Below, in pieces: positions 1 to 8,293 of a stretch of 23,399 bases of DNA (position 1 is the first letter of the stretch; every line of letters begins with the position of its first letter). The notes beneath the pieces are model-generated. The model worked only from the letters and a program-made list of their open reading frames with translations, did no database searches and had not been told where the DNA came from. The DNA comes from JBDKTH01 sp964558295 (GTDB lineage Bacteria; Planctomycetota; Planctomycetia; Pirellulales; Thermoguttaceae). The stretch lies in contig CAZLDQ010000082.1 of assembly GCA_964558295.1 (NCBI GenBank), positions 1-23,399 of the forward strand, written 5' to 3'. Made by a program: the position numbers and the translations under genes.

Positions 1-452
1 CCTTGGCTTTGCGTCCCGGCCTTGCGACCGGTTTGCCTTTATCGAGGATCAAGGCGGCAGGCCTTCGTTGTCACGGGGTTATTGCCTTTGGGGACAAGAT
101 GCATTGCACGTGTCTGGCAGATAAGGACCCCGTTGGCGGCCCACCGTCGCCGGCAGGCCGCGAGGCTGTCACGCATTCGCGTCTCGCCTCTGCAATGAAA
201 CCTAGGTCGGATTTGTCAGTTGTCAAACCACGCGGTTTAAGCAAACTTGAAAAATTCTCAGATTTTTCTTCGGCCCCACGCAAGGGGGGGCGGAGATTCG
301 GGATAAAGCGGTATGGGGATCGAGAGGCGAATGTCCACGTTTCTTCCCCTTTCCCAATACTCCCATTTTCTTTCCTCTAGGTTGTTTCTGATGGCCCCAC
401 TATACTGGGTTAGTCCTCCCTTTTTTTTCCTGCAAGGAGTCGAACCTCCAGC
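1..452. other. Intergenic stretch, no gene recognised
   Basis: No reading frame here has coding-like composition or a recognisable protein, and the open frames present are short and overlap each other on both strands. The region holds an AT-rich 7-bp inverted repeat (GAAAAAT 249-255, ATTTTTC 262-268) and a T-run just before the ribosome site of the next gene. It probably contains the promoter of the 453-2690 gene, but I cannot point to a convincing -35/-10 pair. A 3' end of an off-window gene cannot be excluded. Confidence 0.5.
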
Positions 453-2690
453 ATGCCGAAAGACCCTCCCCTCTTCCGCGACTGTTCAGGCCAGCAAAAG
501 GGGGCTGGCTGGTTCGACTGGAGCCTCCTGGCCTGCATGCTGCTTCTGGCGCTCATGATCAGTCCGGTTCTCGTCGGACGGATCTACACGTTCAATGACC
601 TGGGCGACTATCATTTGCCACTTCGGGTTTTCTACAGCGAGCAACTGGCGAAGGGAGACTCGTTTCTGTGGACTCCCCAGTTGTTCTGCGGGTACTACGT
701 AGCCGGCGAAGGCCAGGTCGGCATGTTTCACCCGTGGCACCTCCTGCTCTATTCCGTGTTGCCCGTTCAACTCGCCTTCGCCTGCGAGGTGGTGGGCAGC
801 TATCCGTTCCTGTTCGCCGGCACCTACCTGTTCCTACGGCGTCGGCTTCAGCGGCGCGAGGCGGCCTTGTTCGGTGGGTTGCTGTTTGCCTTCTGCAGTT
901 TCAACCTGTTGCACTTTATCCATGTCAATGCGATTGCCGTCATCGCCCATCTCCCCTGGCTCCTTTGGGCGATGGACGTGATGCTCCTCGATGCCGACCG
1001 CCGGCACGTCGTCATGGCGCAAGTCGGCGTGGCCCTGTTGACCGGCTCGCAAATCCTCTTGGGCTACCCACAATACGTCTGGTTCTCCCTGTTGGCCGAG
1101 GCGGCCTGCCTGCTGTTTGCCTGCCTCGACCGCCAACATCCCACCGACGGCCGCTTTGTTGAGCGATCCGTGATATTTCGCCGCTGCGCCGAGTGGACGC
1201 TCGCCAAGGCGGCGGGACTATTGATCGGGGGCATTCAACTGGTGCCGACCATGGACGTCCTGCAAGATTCCGTGCGGCACTCGGTCACCGCCGACTATGC
1301 AAACTGGGGTTCCCTTCATCCGCTGAACCTCGTGCAAGTGGTTGCTCCCTACCTCTTCGTCACACGGGTCTTCGGCCGGAACACTCATGAACTGGGCATC
1401 TATCTGGGCGCTGTCCCGTTGATGCTTGTGGTATGGCTCTTCTGTCAGCATCGGTCGTTGGGCACTCTCCGGCGTTTCAACTGGACGATTACGGCATTGG
1501 GCTTGGTGGCCCTTTGGCTCGCCTTGGGAAGACACGGCCTGCTCTACCGCCTGCAGCGATGGCTGCCGATCGTGGGCGGCTTTCGTTGCCCGTGCCGCTA
1601 TAGCGTACTGTCTCAGCTTGCGGTATCCGTCATGGCCGCTACGGCCTTCCTGCTTCTCTTGCGTCAACGGGAACGGAACGAGCAGACCCCCTGGGCCAAT
1701 TTGAAACCGCTGGCAATTCCTGTCGTGCTCAGCCTGATCGTGGCGATGACGCCGTGGGTGTTTTCCGGCGTCAAGATCTTTGGCTCAACGCGAGCCGTCC
1801 TGCTAGGCCTATTGCTGATCGGAGCGGCCGCCCTCTTAGTGGCCCTCACCGCACGCGGCATTCGTTGGGCGCCGGCGGCGTTGGTCCTGTTTGCCGCAGC
1901 CGACCTTGGCCTCTACGGTTTCAGCTACGCCGTGTTCCGGCAGACACTCCAGGGGAACGAACTGGTCAGCAAGCTCTCCACTCCTCCGGGTTGGCCCATG
2001 GGACGCGTCCTGATGAACCCAGAGCCTGTGGGCGAACAGGGCGTGCACTTTGACAACACGATTCTGATGACCGGCTGGGCCCGGGCTGATGGATACTCCG
2101 GCCTGGAGCCGAGCAAACGGCTTGACTATCGAACGCTCCCGGCGTTGCGTGTGGCAGGAGTACGTTGGGTCATGAGGAATGAACTGACGATCAAGATCCC
2201 CGGCTTGACCTTCCAAGACGCATGGTCCGAAGTCCCTGATCCGCTTCCCCGCGCCTATCTGGTCACAGCCGCTCAGCAAAGCGACCGTCCGGCCGAGGAC
2301 ATCACAAAGATCCCGATAGAGACCACCGCGCTGGTTGAACGGCCTTTGCAGATCCCCGCCGGCACGCCGGGGATAGCCACTCGCTATGACGATCGGCCGG
2401 GCCGGATGGAGATTTGGGTCGAGTGTCCAACCCCCCAATTGCTCGTCGTCTCCGAGCGATATCATCCCGGCTGGCACGCAAGGGTGGAAAGTAAACCTCG
2501 CGAGGTCCTCCGGGTCAACGGCGACTTCATGGGCTGCCTGGTCCAACCGGGGGAGCATCGCGTTCAGTTTGTCTTTCAGCCTTCCAGTCTGCGGTATGGG
2601 GCGATTGTCTCCTGCGGTGGCCTGGCACTGATCGCCTGTTTCTTCGGCGGCCTTTTGCCGCGTTTCGGACGTATGCGGTCTACCGGTTGA
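453..2690 (+). CDS. YfhO-family integral membrane GT-C-type glycosyltransferase
   Basis: This is a 745-residue multi-spanning membrane protein of the bacterial YfhO type. YfhO proteins are GT-C fold enzymes thought to move a sugar from a polyprenyl-phosphate carrier onto an envelope acceptor on the outer face of the cytoplasmic membrane. A first membrane helix (about residues 24-42) is followed by a periplasmic loop with FNDLGDYHLPL (residues 48-58), whose acidic residues sit where GT-C enzymes keep their catalytic Asp. Then come the family's 'G..LW.P....G' stretch (about 69-81), many hydrophobic helices to about residue 480, and a soluble C-terminal domain with a final membrane helix (about 715-738). 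AAGGAG at 434-439 supports the ATG at 453. The GT2 gene starts 156 bp downstream on the same strand, and CsbB-type GT2 enzymes are known partners of YfhO. The acceptor is unknown. Confidence 0.8.
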   Translation: MPKDPPLFRDCSGQQKGAGWFDWSLLACMLLLALMISPVLVGRIYTFNDLGDYHLPLRVFYSEQLAKGDSFLWTPQLFCGYYVAGEGQVGMFHPWHLLLYSVLPVQLAFACEVVGSYPFLFAGTYLFLRRRLQRREAALFGGLLFAFCSFNLLHFIHVNAIAVIAHLPWLLWAMDVMLLDADRRHVVMAQVGVALLTGSQILLGYPQYVWFSLLAEAACLLFACLDRQHPTDGRFVERSVIFRRCAEWTLAKAAGLLIGGIQLVPTMDVLQDSVRHSVTADYANWGSLHPLNLVQVVAPYLFVTRVFGRNTHELGIYLGAVPLMLVVWLFCQHRSLGTLRRFNWTITALGLVALWLALGRHGLLYRLQRWLPIVGGFRCPCRYSVLSQLAVSVMAATAFLLLLRQRERNEQTPWANLKPLAIPVVLSLIVAMTPWVFSGVKIFGSTRAVLLGLLLIGAAALLVALTARGIRWAPAALVLFAAADLGLYGFSYAVFRQTLQGNELVSKLSTPPGWPMGRVLMNPEPVGEQGVHFDNTILMTGWARADGYSGLEPSKRLDYRTLPALRVAGVRWVMRNELTIKIPGLTFQDAWSEVPDPLPRAYLVTAAQQSDRPAEDITKIPIETTALVERPLQIPAGTPGIATRYDDRPGRMEIWVECPTPQLLVVSERYHPGWHARVESKPREVLRVNGDFMGCLVQPGEHRVQFVFQPSSLRYGAIVSCGGLALIACFFGGLLPRFGRMRSTG

Positions 2691-2846
2691 CGTGATTTTG
2701 CGGCCGGTAACACCCGGGCGTTTTTCCGCCACGATTGGCGTGATCGACTCACGCACCTCCGTTCATGGGGCGGCTCACTCGTCCCCAGCAAAAAAAAAGC
2801 TAGATAGCGTTGGGGCACAACGTGAAATCTAGCAAGGAATTGCTCT
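2691..2846. other. Spacer between the YfhO-like and GT2 genes
   Basis: The spacer is 156 bp with an A-run near 2790-2798. No clear hairpin plus T-run is visible, so transcription could run through from the YfhO-like gene into the GT2 gene. An AAGGAA ribosome-binding-like sequence lies just before the GTG start at 2847. Confidence 0.4.
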
Positions 2847-3959
2847 GTGAGCCGCTTGCAAACGACCGATTCGCGCCGCAATGAACACGCGTTGATTAGC
2901 GTGGTGCTCCCCGTCTACAACGAAGCCAAAGTCCTGCCGGTACTGCTGGCCAGTCTCCAGGCTTCCTTGGTCCGGGCCCAAATGGCCTACGAGATCCTTT
3001 TCGTCAATGACGGCTCCTGCGACGAGAGCCCTCAGGTGCTCGACCAGTTGGCCGCCGACAACCCACAGGTCCGCGTGATTCATCTGTCGCGAAACTTTGG
3101 CCATCAAGCGGCCGTGCATGCCGGATTGGCCTACACCCGTGGCGATGCCGTCGTGCTGATGGATTCCGACATGCAGGACACCCCGGAGGCGATTGGACAG
3201 TTCATCGAAAAATGGCAAGAGGGCTACGAAGTCGTCTATGCCCTTCGCACCGAGCGCAAAGAAAACGTCTTCAAGCGATTCCTCTTCGCCTCGTTCCATC
3301 GATTCATGGCCCAGGTGGCTTCGATCCACATTCCGGCCGAGGCGGGCATCTTCGGGCTGATCGATCGACGCGTTGCCCGCGAAGTGCTGGCGATGGGTGA
3401 ACGGGATCGTTATTTCCCCGGCCTGCGTTCCTGGGTCGGTTTCCGGCAGACGGGCATCGTCGTGCCACGCAGGGCCCGCTATGACGATCACGCTCGCGTT
3501 TCGCTTCTCGGTCTGTTCCGCCTGGCCAAAACGGCGATTTTTTCCTTCTCAACATTTCCACTAACGATGTTCTACCTGATTGGCGGTCTGGCCGGCGTGG
3601 TGTTTCTCGCGCTTGCCAGTTTCTCGCTCTTTTGCCGGCTGTTCACCAGTCTGGCCATTCCCGGCTGGACTTCGCATATCCTCACCGGCAGCTTCTTTGG
3701 TGCGCTCAACGCATTAGGAATCTGCATTCTCGGCGAGTACGTGATTCGCATCTACGACCAGGTCCGCGCAAGGCCGCTGTATCTGGTCGACCGCGCCGTA
3801 AATGTCTGGCCCGCCGCTTCAAACGAGCCGGAATCCCGGGTGCGCGAAGCCGTCGAGCAGTCCCAGCAGATGGGCCCCGACGCCGATTCGTCGATGCCTG
3901 CCGGGCTCCGGTCGCTCTCAACATCTAGGCCAATGGGTTTTCACGAACAAAACCGATAG
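2847..3959 (+). CDS. GT2 polyprenyl-phosphate glycosyltransferase (GtrB/CsbB/DPM1-like)
   Basis: This 370-residue family 2 glycosyltransferase is predicted to load a nucleotide-activated sugar onto undecaprenyl phosphate at the inner face of the membrane. The GT-A fold is plain: SVVLPVYNEAKVLP at about residues 18-31, FVNDGS with Asp55, HLSRNFGHQAAVHAGL (79-94), the metal-binding DSD at 106-108, and the QDTPE motif (110-114). Two C-terminal membrane helices (about 228-262 and 275-300) are followed by ILGEYVIRIYDQVRARPLYLV, the standard tail of the GtrB/CsbB group. The start is GTG with an AAGGA-type site about 8 bp upstream; a later start would cut into nothing conserved, so the exact N-terminus is uncertain. 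The last about 60 residues are a hydrophilic extension not typical of the family. It follows the YfhO-like gene, its expected partner. Confidence 0.88.
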   Translation: MSRLQTTDSRRNEHALISVVLPVYNEAKVLPVLLASLQASLVRAQMAYEILFVNDGSCDESPQVLDQLAADNPQVRVIHLSRNFGHQAAVHAGLAYTRGDAVVLMDSDMQDTPEAIGQFIEKWQEGYEVVYALRTERKENVFKRFLFASFHRFMAQVASIHIPAEAGIFGLIDRRVAREVLAMGERDRYFPGLRSWVGFRQTGIVVPRRARYDDHARVSLLGLFRLAKTAIFSFSTFPLTMFYLIGGLAGVVFLALASFSLFCRLFTSLAIPGWTSHILTGSFFGALNALGICILGEYVIRIYDQVRARPLYLVDRAVNVWPAASNEPESRVREAVEQSQQMGPDADSSMPAGLRSLSTSRPMGFHEQNR

Positions 3960-4011
3960 TCGATTCTGTATTGTCTGTCACAACCCATCAGGTTTGGTCC
4001 GCCAAAGACCT

Positions 4012-5106
4012 CTAGGCAGCAACAGCCTGCTGGATCCTCGATCCATTGGCTGCTCGCCACAGATCCCGCAGCGCCGCGGGAAACTGCACCGCGCCGAAAC
4101 AGAAGAGTGGCGCGATCATCGCTCCCCAGTATTGATTGAACTCCTGGCCGACGATGGAAAACGCCACGACGAACAGGCAGAGCGTCAAGCCTACCCGTTG
4201 CCCCAAGGGCGACGACCAGGCGGCCAGACCGACCATGGCGGCCACGAACCAAAGGGCCGTCACCCACTGCGGTACCAAGAGGAGATAGGCGTTCATCTGG
4301 GCCGTGGCCAGCACGAAGGCCACACCGCCGAACTGAACCCAACCGGTCGAATGGGCCTTGGCGTCCGGCGGAATCCATTGCTGAACCTGCCAGGCGTGGA
4401 GCCCGAGATAGCCTGCCCAGAGCACGAGCCCAACAAGCCACATGGCCGCCTCTCGCCGCTGACCGTGCCACCAGGCGAGTCCCAGAGCCAACACACAGTA
4501 AGGCAGTGCCAACTCGCGAACGAACAGAGCAGCCAGCCCCAACGCGGCTCCCAAGTAGGGCCGCTGGAGGCCGTAAACGCCAAGCGACAGGGCGATCAGC
4601 ACCCCCGCCCACAACTCGTGAGAAACGACCAGATCATCTAAGACACAGGGCATCAAGGGGCCGCTTAGCAGGACCGCACAGGCGATCGGCCGGCCCAGCC
4701 CGTGGCCTTGTTCGCGTGCCAAAACCTCGAAGCTCACCACCATCAGAGCCAGGGCCAAGACACCGAGCAGTACCTTGCCCGCGGCAAGACTCGGCAAGTG
4801 GCCCAGCCCCCAGGCCAAGGTCGGCAATCGCCAGTTGAACACACTCCGGGTAGGATAGCCGCGTGCGGTCAGTTCCGCCTGTGCGCTCGCATAGTACCCC
4901 TCGCCTGCCCGGACCCGATCGACGTTCGCCCGAAACAGGGCGATATCGCCGGCACCCCGTGGCGACTTGCCGACTTGGGTGCTGGCGATTGGCGAGAGTG
5001 TCACTGCCACGCAGAACACGCTCAACCCCACGATGCCGCCCAATACGGCCCGAGCTTGCCCCGGGGCAAACCGCGTGAATGTCGTGGAAGGACCGGTTGT
5101 AACCAT
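4012..5106 (-). CDS. Multi-spanning membrane protein, GT87/DUF2029-like
   Basis: The 364-residue product is mostly hydrophobic, with about 8-10 predicted membrane helices (the first at about residues 20-42). After the first helix a polar loop contains DIALFRANVDRVRAGEGYY (54-72) and NWRLPTLAWG (91-100). This is the arrangement seen in GT87/DUF2029-type GT-C mannosyltransferase-like proteins, where an acidic residue in the first outer loop is catalytic (Asp54 would be the candidate). No soluble domain is present. The ribosome site before the ATG at 5106 is weak, so the start is less certain than the body. The gene converges with the GT2 gene across a 52-bp gap, so it is not in that operon, but it fits the same theme of lipid-linked sugar transfer. 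The family call is by overall pattern only; a generic unknown membrane protein is the alternative. Confidence 0.6.
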   Translation of the reverse strand: MVTTGPSTTFTRFAPGQARAVLGGIVGLSVFCVAVTLSPIASTQVGKSPRGAGDIALFRANVDRVRAGEGYYASAQAELTARGYPTRSVFNWRLPTLAWGLGHLPSLAAGKVLLGVLALALMVVSFEVLAREQGHGLGRPIACAVLLSGPLMPCVLDDLVVSHELWAGVLIALSLGVYGLQRPYLGAALGLAALFVRELALPYCVLALGLAWWHGQRREAAMWLVGLVLWAGYLGLHAWQVQQWIPPDAKAHSTGWVQFGGVAFVLATAQMNAYLLLVPQWVTALWFVAAMVGLAAWSSPLGQRVGLTLCLFVVAFSIVGQEFNQYWGAMIAPLFCFGAVQFPAALRDLWRAANGSRIQQAVAA

Positions 5107-5399
5107 TTTGGCGGCCAGCAGGGATGGCAGGAAGAATTATCCCAATTCTAGCTCACGCCAGGGGGCAATCCCTGAACGAACGTGTCACACGACCACGCCG
5201 GCGAAGAGGCCATGGCCTTCGCTAGTTCCGCCCGGCTTTCAACCCACGCGGCCCCGGCCACCACCGCCGTTGCCAGAGCCGTGAGGAAGTGTCGAGTTGC
5301 ATCATCGTCCAGCCCTCCGGTCAGTCACCCGGGCGGAACACAGTGGTTCCCATGGTTAGGTGGTTCCCATGGTTGGCGGCCGAAGCAGGAACGATGATA
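5107..5399. repeat. Spacer with a 15-bp tandem repeat around CCATGG
   Basis: This gap lies after the symporter stop codon and before the start of the GT87-like gene. It carries two identical 15-bp copies of GTGGTTCCCATGGTT at 5343-5357 and 5360-5374 (period 17), each centred on the palindrome CCATGG. The rest shows no gene. It should contain the promoter of the GT87-like gene, but no clear one is visible. Confidence 0.6.
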
Positions 5400-6632
5400 T
5401 CAGCCCATCTGCGAAGACTCGTGCTTCTCGGATTCCAGCGTTGTCTTGGGCTCCTTTGCCACCGACGTTACGTCGCGTCCGCCCACCCAGAAGAGAACGC
5501 ATACCACGGCAGCCAAGGCACCGGGCCAGAGCCAAATCGGCGCCCAATGATGGCCTTGCGGCATGGTATAGAGTTGGCCTGTCCAGCCGCTGACCTGGGT
5601 TCCCACAAGCATCCCGAGTCCCCACATGATCAGGGCGACCAAGCTTTGGGCGCTGGCGCTGATGTCTGGCGGGGCTTTCTTGCTGATATAGATAAAGGCT
5701 GCGACAAACACGAAGCAGTAGCAGAACCCGTGCACGGCAAGCCCAATCAGGATCAAGGGGTAACTCGCGCTGGCAAACAACAAGTATCGGATCGCCCAGG
5801 CCCCCATCCCGAGCACGAGCACGTTCTTCAGTCCAATTCTCGCGATGAACCAGGGCATGATGATCATCACGAAGATCTCGGAGAACTGACAGAGAGTCAT
5901 CAACGCCGTTGCTTTCTTGCTGCCAATCTCGACGAGGAAAGCGTTGCCCCAGGTGAAGTAGAAGGTGAGTGGAATACTAATCAGAAACGCGCAGAGCGCG
6001 AACACCAGGAATGAAGGATCGCTCAGCAGCCTCAGTGCCCCCAACCCAAGCACGTCACCGCCCGCTTCGGCACCTTTGGGGGGCGTATGCGGAAGCGTGA
6101 GGCAATAAAGCCCCATGGTGAGGGCCCCACCACCCGCCAGGTAGAAGAAATACGGCTTGCCTGCCCCGCCAAGCACAAAATCAACCAGCAACCCGGAGCA
6201 GATCCAGCCGATTGTTCCCCACACCGCGATCCGCGAGAACTTGTCGGGATCATCGATGTTCCGGAAGGAGAGGGAGTTGGTCAGAGCCATGGTCGGCATG
6301 AAACAAAGGGCATTGACGACCAACAAGCCCATCAGCCAAGGAAACTCCGTCTGCCGTGAGGCGATCAACAGACACACCCCACCCAACAAGTGCAAGACAG
6401 CCAAAACCCGCTCCGTCGCAAACAGCCGATCTGCAATGAAGCCAACGAACATCGGCGCAATGATTGCGCCAATGGCCGTCGTCGCGTAGATCCAGCCAAC
6501 TTGCGACCCTGTGAATTTCAGCACACTGTTCATGTAGCCGCCGATCGGCACATACCACGAGGCCCAGAGGAGGAACTGAAGGAACATCATTATCGACAGA
6601 CGCGTGCGGATTAGTGGTACACGAGCAGTCAT
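5400..6632 (-). CDS. Nucleoside:H+ symporter, MFS (NupG/XapB family)
   Basis: This 410-residue major facilitator transporter imports nucleosides with protons across the cytoplasmic membrane. It has about 12 membrane helices, and the N-terminal half follows E. coli NupG closely: FLQFLLWASWYVPIGGYM in helix 1, the LKFTGSQVGWIYATTAIGAI segment, a loop with GFIADRLFATERVL (motif A region), NALCFMPTMALTNSLSF, and RIAVWGTIGWI. NupG is 418 residues, so the length fits. I chose the ATG at 6632 rather than one 45 bp upstream because GGAGGG lies 7 bp before it (6640-6645 on the plus strand) and the shorter form starts right at helix 1. The C-terminal tail is polar. The substrate could be a different nucleoside or base. 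A palindrome at 6680-6691 sits upstream and may be an operator. Confidence 0.88.
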   Translation of the reverse strand: MTARVPLIRTRLSIMMFLQFLLWASWYVPIGGYMNSVLKFTGSQVGWIYATTAIGAIIAPMFVGFIADRLFATERVLAVLHLLGGVCLLIASRQTEFPWLMGLLVVNALCFMPTMALTNSLSFRNIDDPDKFSRIAVWGTIGWICSGLLVDFVLGGAGKPYFFYLAGGGALTMGLYCLTLPHTPPKGAEAGGDVLGLGALRLLSDPSFLVFALCAFLISIPLTFYFTWGNAFLVEIGSKKATALMTLCQFSEIFVMIIMPWFIARIGLKNVLVLGMGAWAIRYLLFASASYPLILIGLAVHGFCYCFVFVAAFIYISKKAPPDISASAQSLVALIMWGLGMLVGTQVSGWTGQLYTMPQGHHWAPIWLWPGALAAVVCVLFWVGGRDVTSVAKEPKTTLESEKHESSQMG

Positions 6633-6679
6633 CGCAGAACCCTCCAAGAGCCGGGGCAATGAAGAAACGCTAGGCATGG

Positions 6680-6691
6680 CTTGCTAGCAAG
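6680..6691. promoter_or_regulatory. 12-bp perfect palindrome upstream of the symporter
   Basis: CTTGCTAGCAAG reads the same on both strands. On the minus strand it overlaps a weak -35/-10 arrangement (TTGCCT, 17-bp spacer, TAGCGT) about 40-70 bp before the symporter start, so a repressor site is plausible. There is no direct evidence for a binding protein. Confidence 0.35.
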
Positions 6692-6729
6692 GCAAGCGTA
6701 AACGTGCATTGTAGGCCAGAACCGCGCAC

Positions 6730-6767
6730 AAAAAAAGCACCTGCTCGCAATGACAAGCAGGTGCTTT
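6730..6767 (-). terminator. Intrinsic terminator after tRNA-Ala
   Basis: On the minus strand an AAAGCACCTGCT / AGCAGGTGCTTT perfect stem (arms 6756-6767 and 6734-6745) encloses a 10-nt loop and is followed by a run of seven T. It lies 84 bp downstream of the tRNA and 98 bp upstream of the symporter start, so it separates the two transcription units. Confidence 0.92.
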
Positions 6768-6848
6768 CGAATCCTTCGAAGTGATCACACGGTCGTGAAC
6801 TTCCTCGCGGCCGTTCAACGAACCGGTTTGCGGAAGACTTCTCCCGCT

Positions 6849-6923
<75 letters not shown>

Positions 6924-7251
6924 AGTTCGATTCGCCGCCGTCACTTCAGGTTCGGCGTCGAACAGGAAAGAAATAATCTATCAGTCAATTCGGAAGTCGT
7001 CAAGCACACAATTCAGGTGAAAACAAAACCCCGTATCGTGGGGCGGTTCTGCCCAGGCGACGGTTTCCAAGAACGAAGGAATCCATCGGCATCGGCAGGC
7101 CCAGTGGGTGACCCTTTTTTGTAAAGCCCCCTCCTCGGCAGGGCCAGCTGAAGTCCAATTTCCCGCTATACACGACGCGACCTGTCACGTATCCTCCCCG
7201 CGCCCTTTCGTCGCTTCGTTCTTCTTCCGCATGGTTCCAAGGATCACTTCC
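6924..7251. other. Intergenic stretch between tRNA-Ala and the 256-aa gene
   Basis: Apart from the tRNA promoter described separately, I see no gene here. The open frame that continues upstream of 7252 into this region has no coding-like content and includes no better start site. The plus-strand promoter of the next gene must lie here, but no clear -35/-10 pair stands out. Confidence 0.5.
6975..7003 (-). promoter_or_regulatory. Sigma70-like promoter of tRNA-Ala
   Basis: On the minus strand TTGACG (7003-6998), an exact 17-bp spacer and TAGATT (6980-6975) form a near-consensus promoter. Transcription would start near 6968, leaving a leader of about 45 nt before the tRNA 5' end at 6923. Confidence 0.6.
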
Positions 7252-8022
7252 ATGACAGACCGAGTGAAGCTGCTCGCGGCTGTGGCTCTAGTCGTTTGTG
7301 CCGAATCAGGCTGTTGGGTGACCGCCGAAGAATTCCGGGTGGAGAATCGGGTCTTTGTGGGCGATCAGAAGACCCCATGCAGCGAAAGCACGACGCTCTT
7401 CCTCGACAACTTCGTCTACGACTATCTGGCCAACCCGTCGGAAATCACTGTCTTCGACAAAACCCAGAGTCGCTTCGTCCTCTTGGATCAGGCTCGCCGC
7501 GTGAAAACGGAGGTGCCCATGGCCCAGGTGCGAGAGTTCACCGAACGGCTCAAGCAATGGGCCCTCACCCAACCGGACGCCCAGCTGAAGTTCCTCGTTG
7601 AACCGCAGTTCGAGGAGCAGTACAACGACAGCAACCACGAATTCACGTTCGCCAGCCCCTGGTTGACCTATCGAGTCGTGGCCCCGGAAATCGAGAATCA
7701 GCAGATCGTGCGGCAGTACAGCGAATTCTCCGACTGGTACTGCCAATTGAACACGTTCTTGAATCCTGGCACGCGCCCCCCCTTTGCCCGGATGCTCGTC
7801 AACGCCACCCTGGAAGCCCGCCAACGATTTCCCCACGAAGTGCATCTGACACTCCGCAGTCGCGATCGCTTGCTGCCCAAACGGGTCGCGATGCGTAGCG
7901 AACACGACTTGATCAGCGAATTGATTCAGGCCGACCGCGAACGGATCACCCAAACCAACCAATTCCTCGCCATCTTCACCCCCGTGAAGTTTACCGAGTA
8001 CCAGAAGCGAATGGAGAAGTAG
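7252..8022 (+). CDS. Exported protein of unknown function (256 aa)
   Basis: I do not recognise the family. The start at 7252 is chosen because AAGGA (7239-7243) is 8 bp upstream and because it opens directly into a signal peptide (MTDRVKLLAAVALVVC, likely cleaved around residue 26 after VTA). An in-frame ATG at 7231 has no ribosome site. The mature part of about 230 residues is hydrophilic and mixed alpha/beta, with no membrane helix and no obvious catalytic motif. It carries a DNFVYDYL segment near residues 50-57 and many charged helices toward the C-terminus. It stands alone, with a dispersed inverted repeat just after its stop codon. It may be a clade-specific periplasmic protein. Confidence 0.75.
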   Translation: MTDRVKLLAAVALVVCAESGCWVTAEEFRVENRVFVGDQKTPCSESTTLFLDNFVYDYLANPSEITVFDKTQSRFVLLDQARRVKTEVPMAQVREFTERLKQWALTQPDAQLKFLVEPQFEEQYNDSNHEFTFASPWLTYRVVAPEIENQQIVRQYSEFSDWYCQLNTFLNPGTRPPFARMLVNATLEARQRFPHEVHLTLRSRDRLLPKRVAMRSEHDLISELIQADRERITQTNQFLAIFTPVKFTEYQKRMEK

Positions 8023-8027
8023 GAGAA

Positions 8028-8107
8028 AATGCAGAATGATGAATGGAGGAGTGTCGCCTAAACGCTATACAACCATTCACCGTCTTGTCATTCTGCATTC
8101 ATCATTC
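8028..8107. repeat. Dispersed-type intergenic inverted repeat
   Basis: AATGCAGAATGA (8028-8039) is matched in reverse complement at 8088-8099, and GAATGATGAATG (8034-8045) in reverse complement at 8096-8107. The two matches are offset, which suggests remnants of a repeated unit like GCAGAATGATGAATG in both orientations rather than one hairpin. It starts 6 bp after a stop codon. There is no T-run, so it is not a standard terminator. Confidence 0.65.
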
Positions 8108-8293
8108 CCCCTAAACTCCCATCCCAAGGAAGCCGCCGCGAGCGTCGCTGGCGGCTTGAAGCTGTTCCAGACGGGTAACAGTCTTCCGGAGGTCGCCGGT
8201 GGCGATAAAACGGTCGAATTCGACGCGTATCGCTCGACGAGAGCAGACAGGCCAGGAGCCTTGCAAGGGTCGAAAACGTCAACGAGCGAGCCC

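Noticed and set aside
3..380. A 125-codon frame at the left edge
   Set aside because: Composition is not protein-like and there is no upstream ribosome site; it runs through the probable promoter region of the YfhO-like gene.
1836..2756. A 306-codon minus-strand frame
   Set aside because: It is antisense to the YfhO-like gene and has no recognisable domain or ribosome site.
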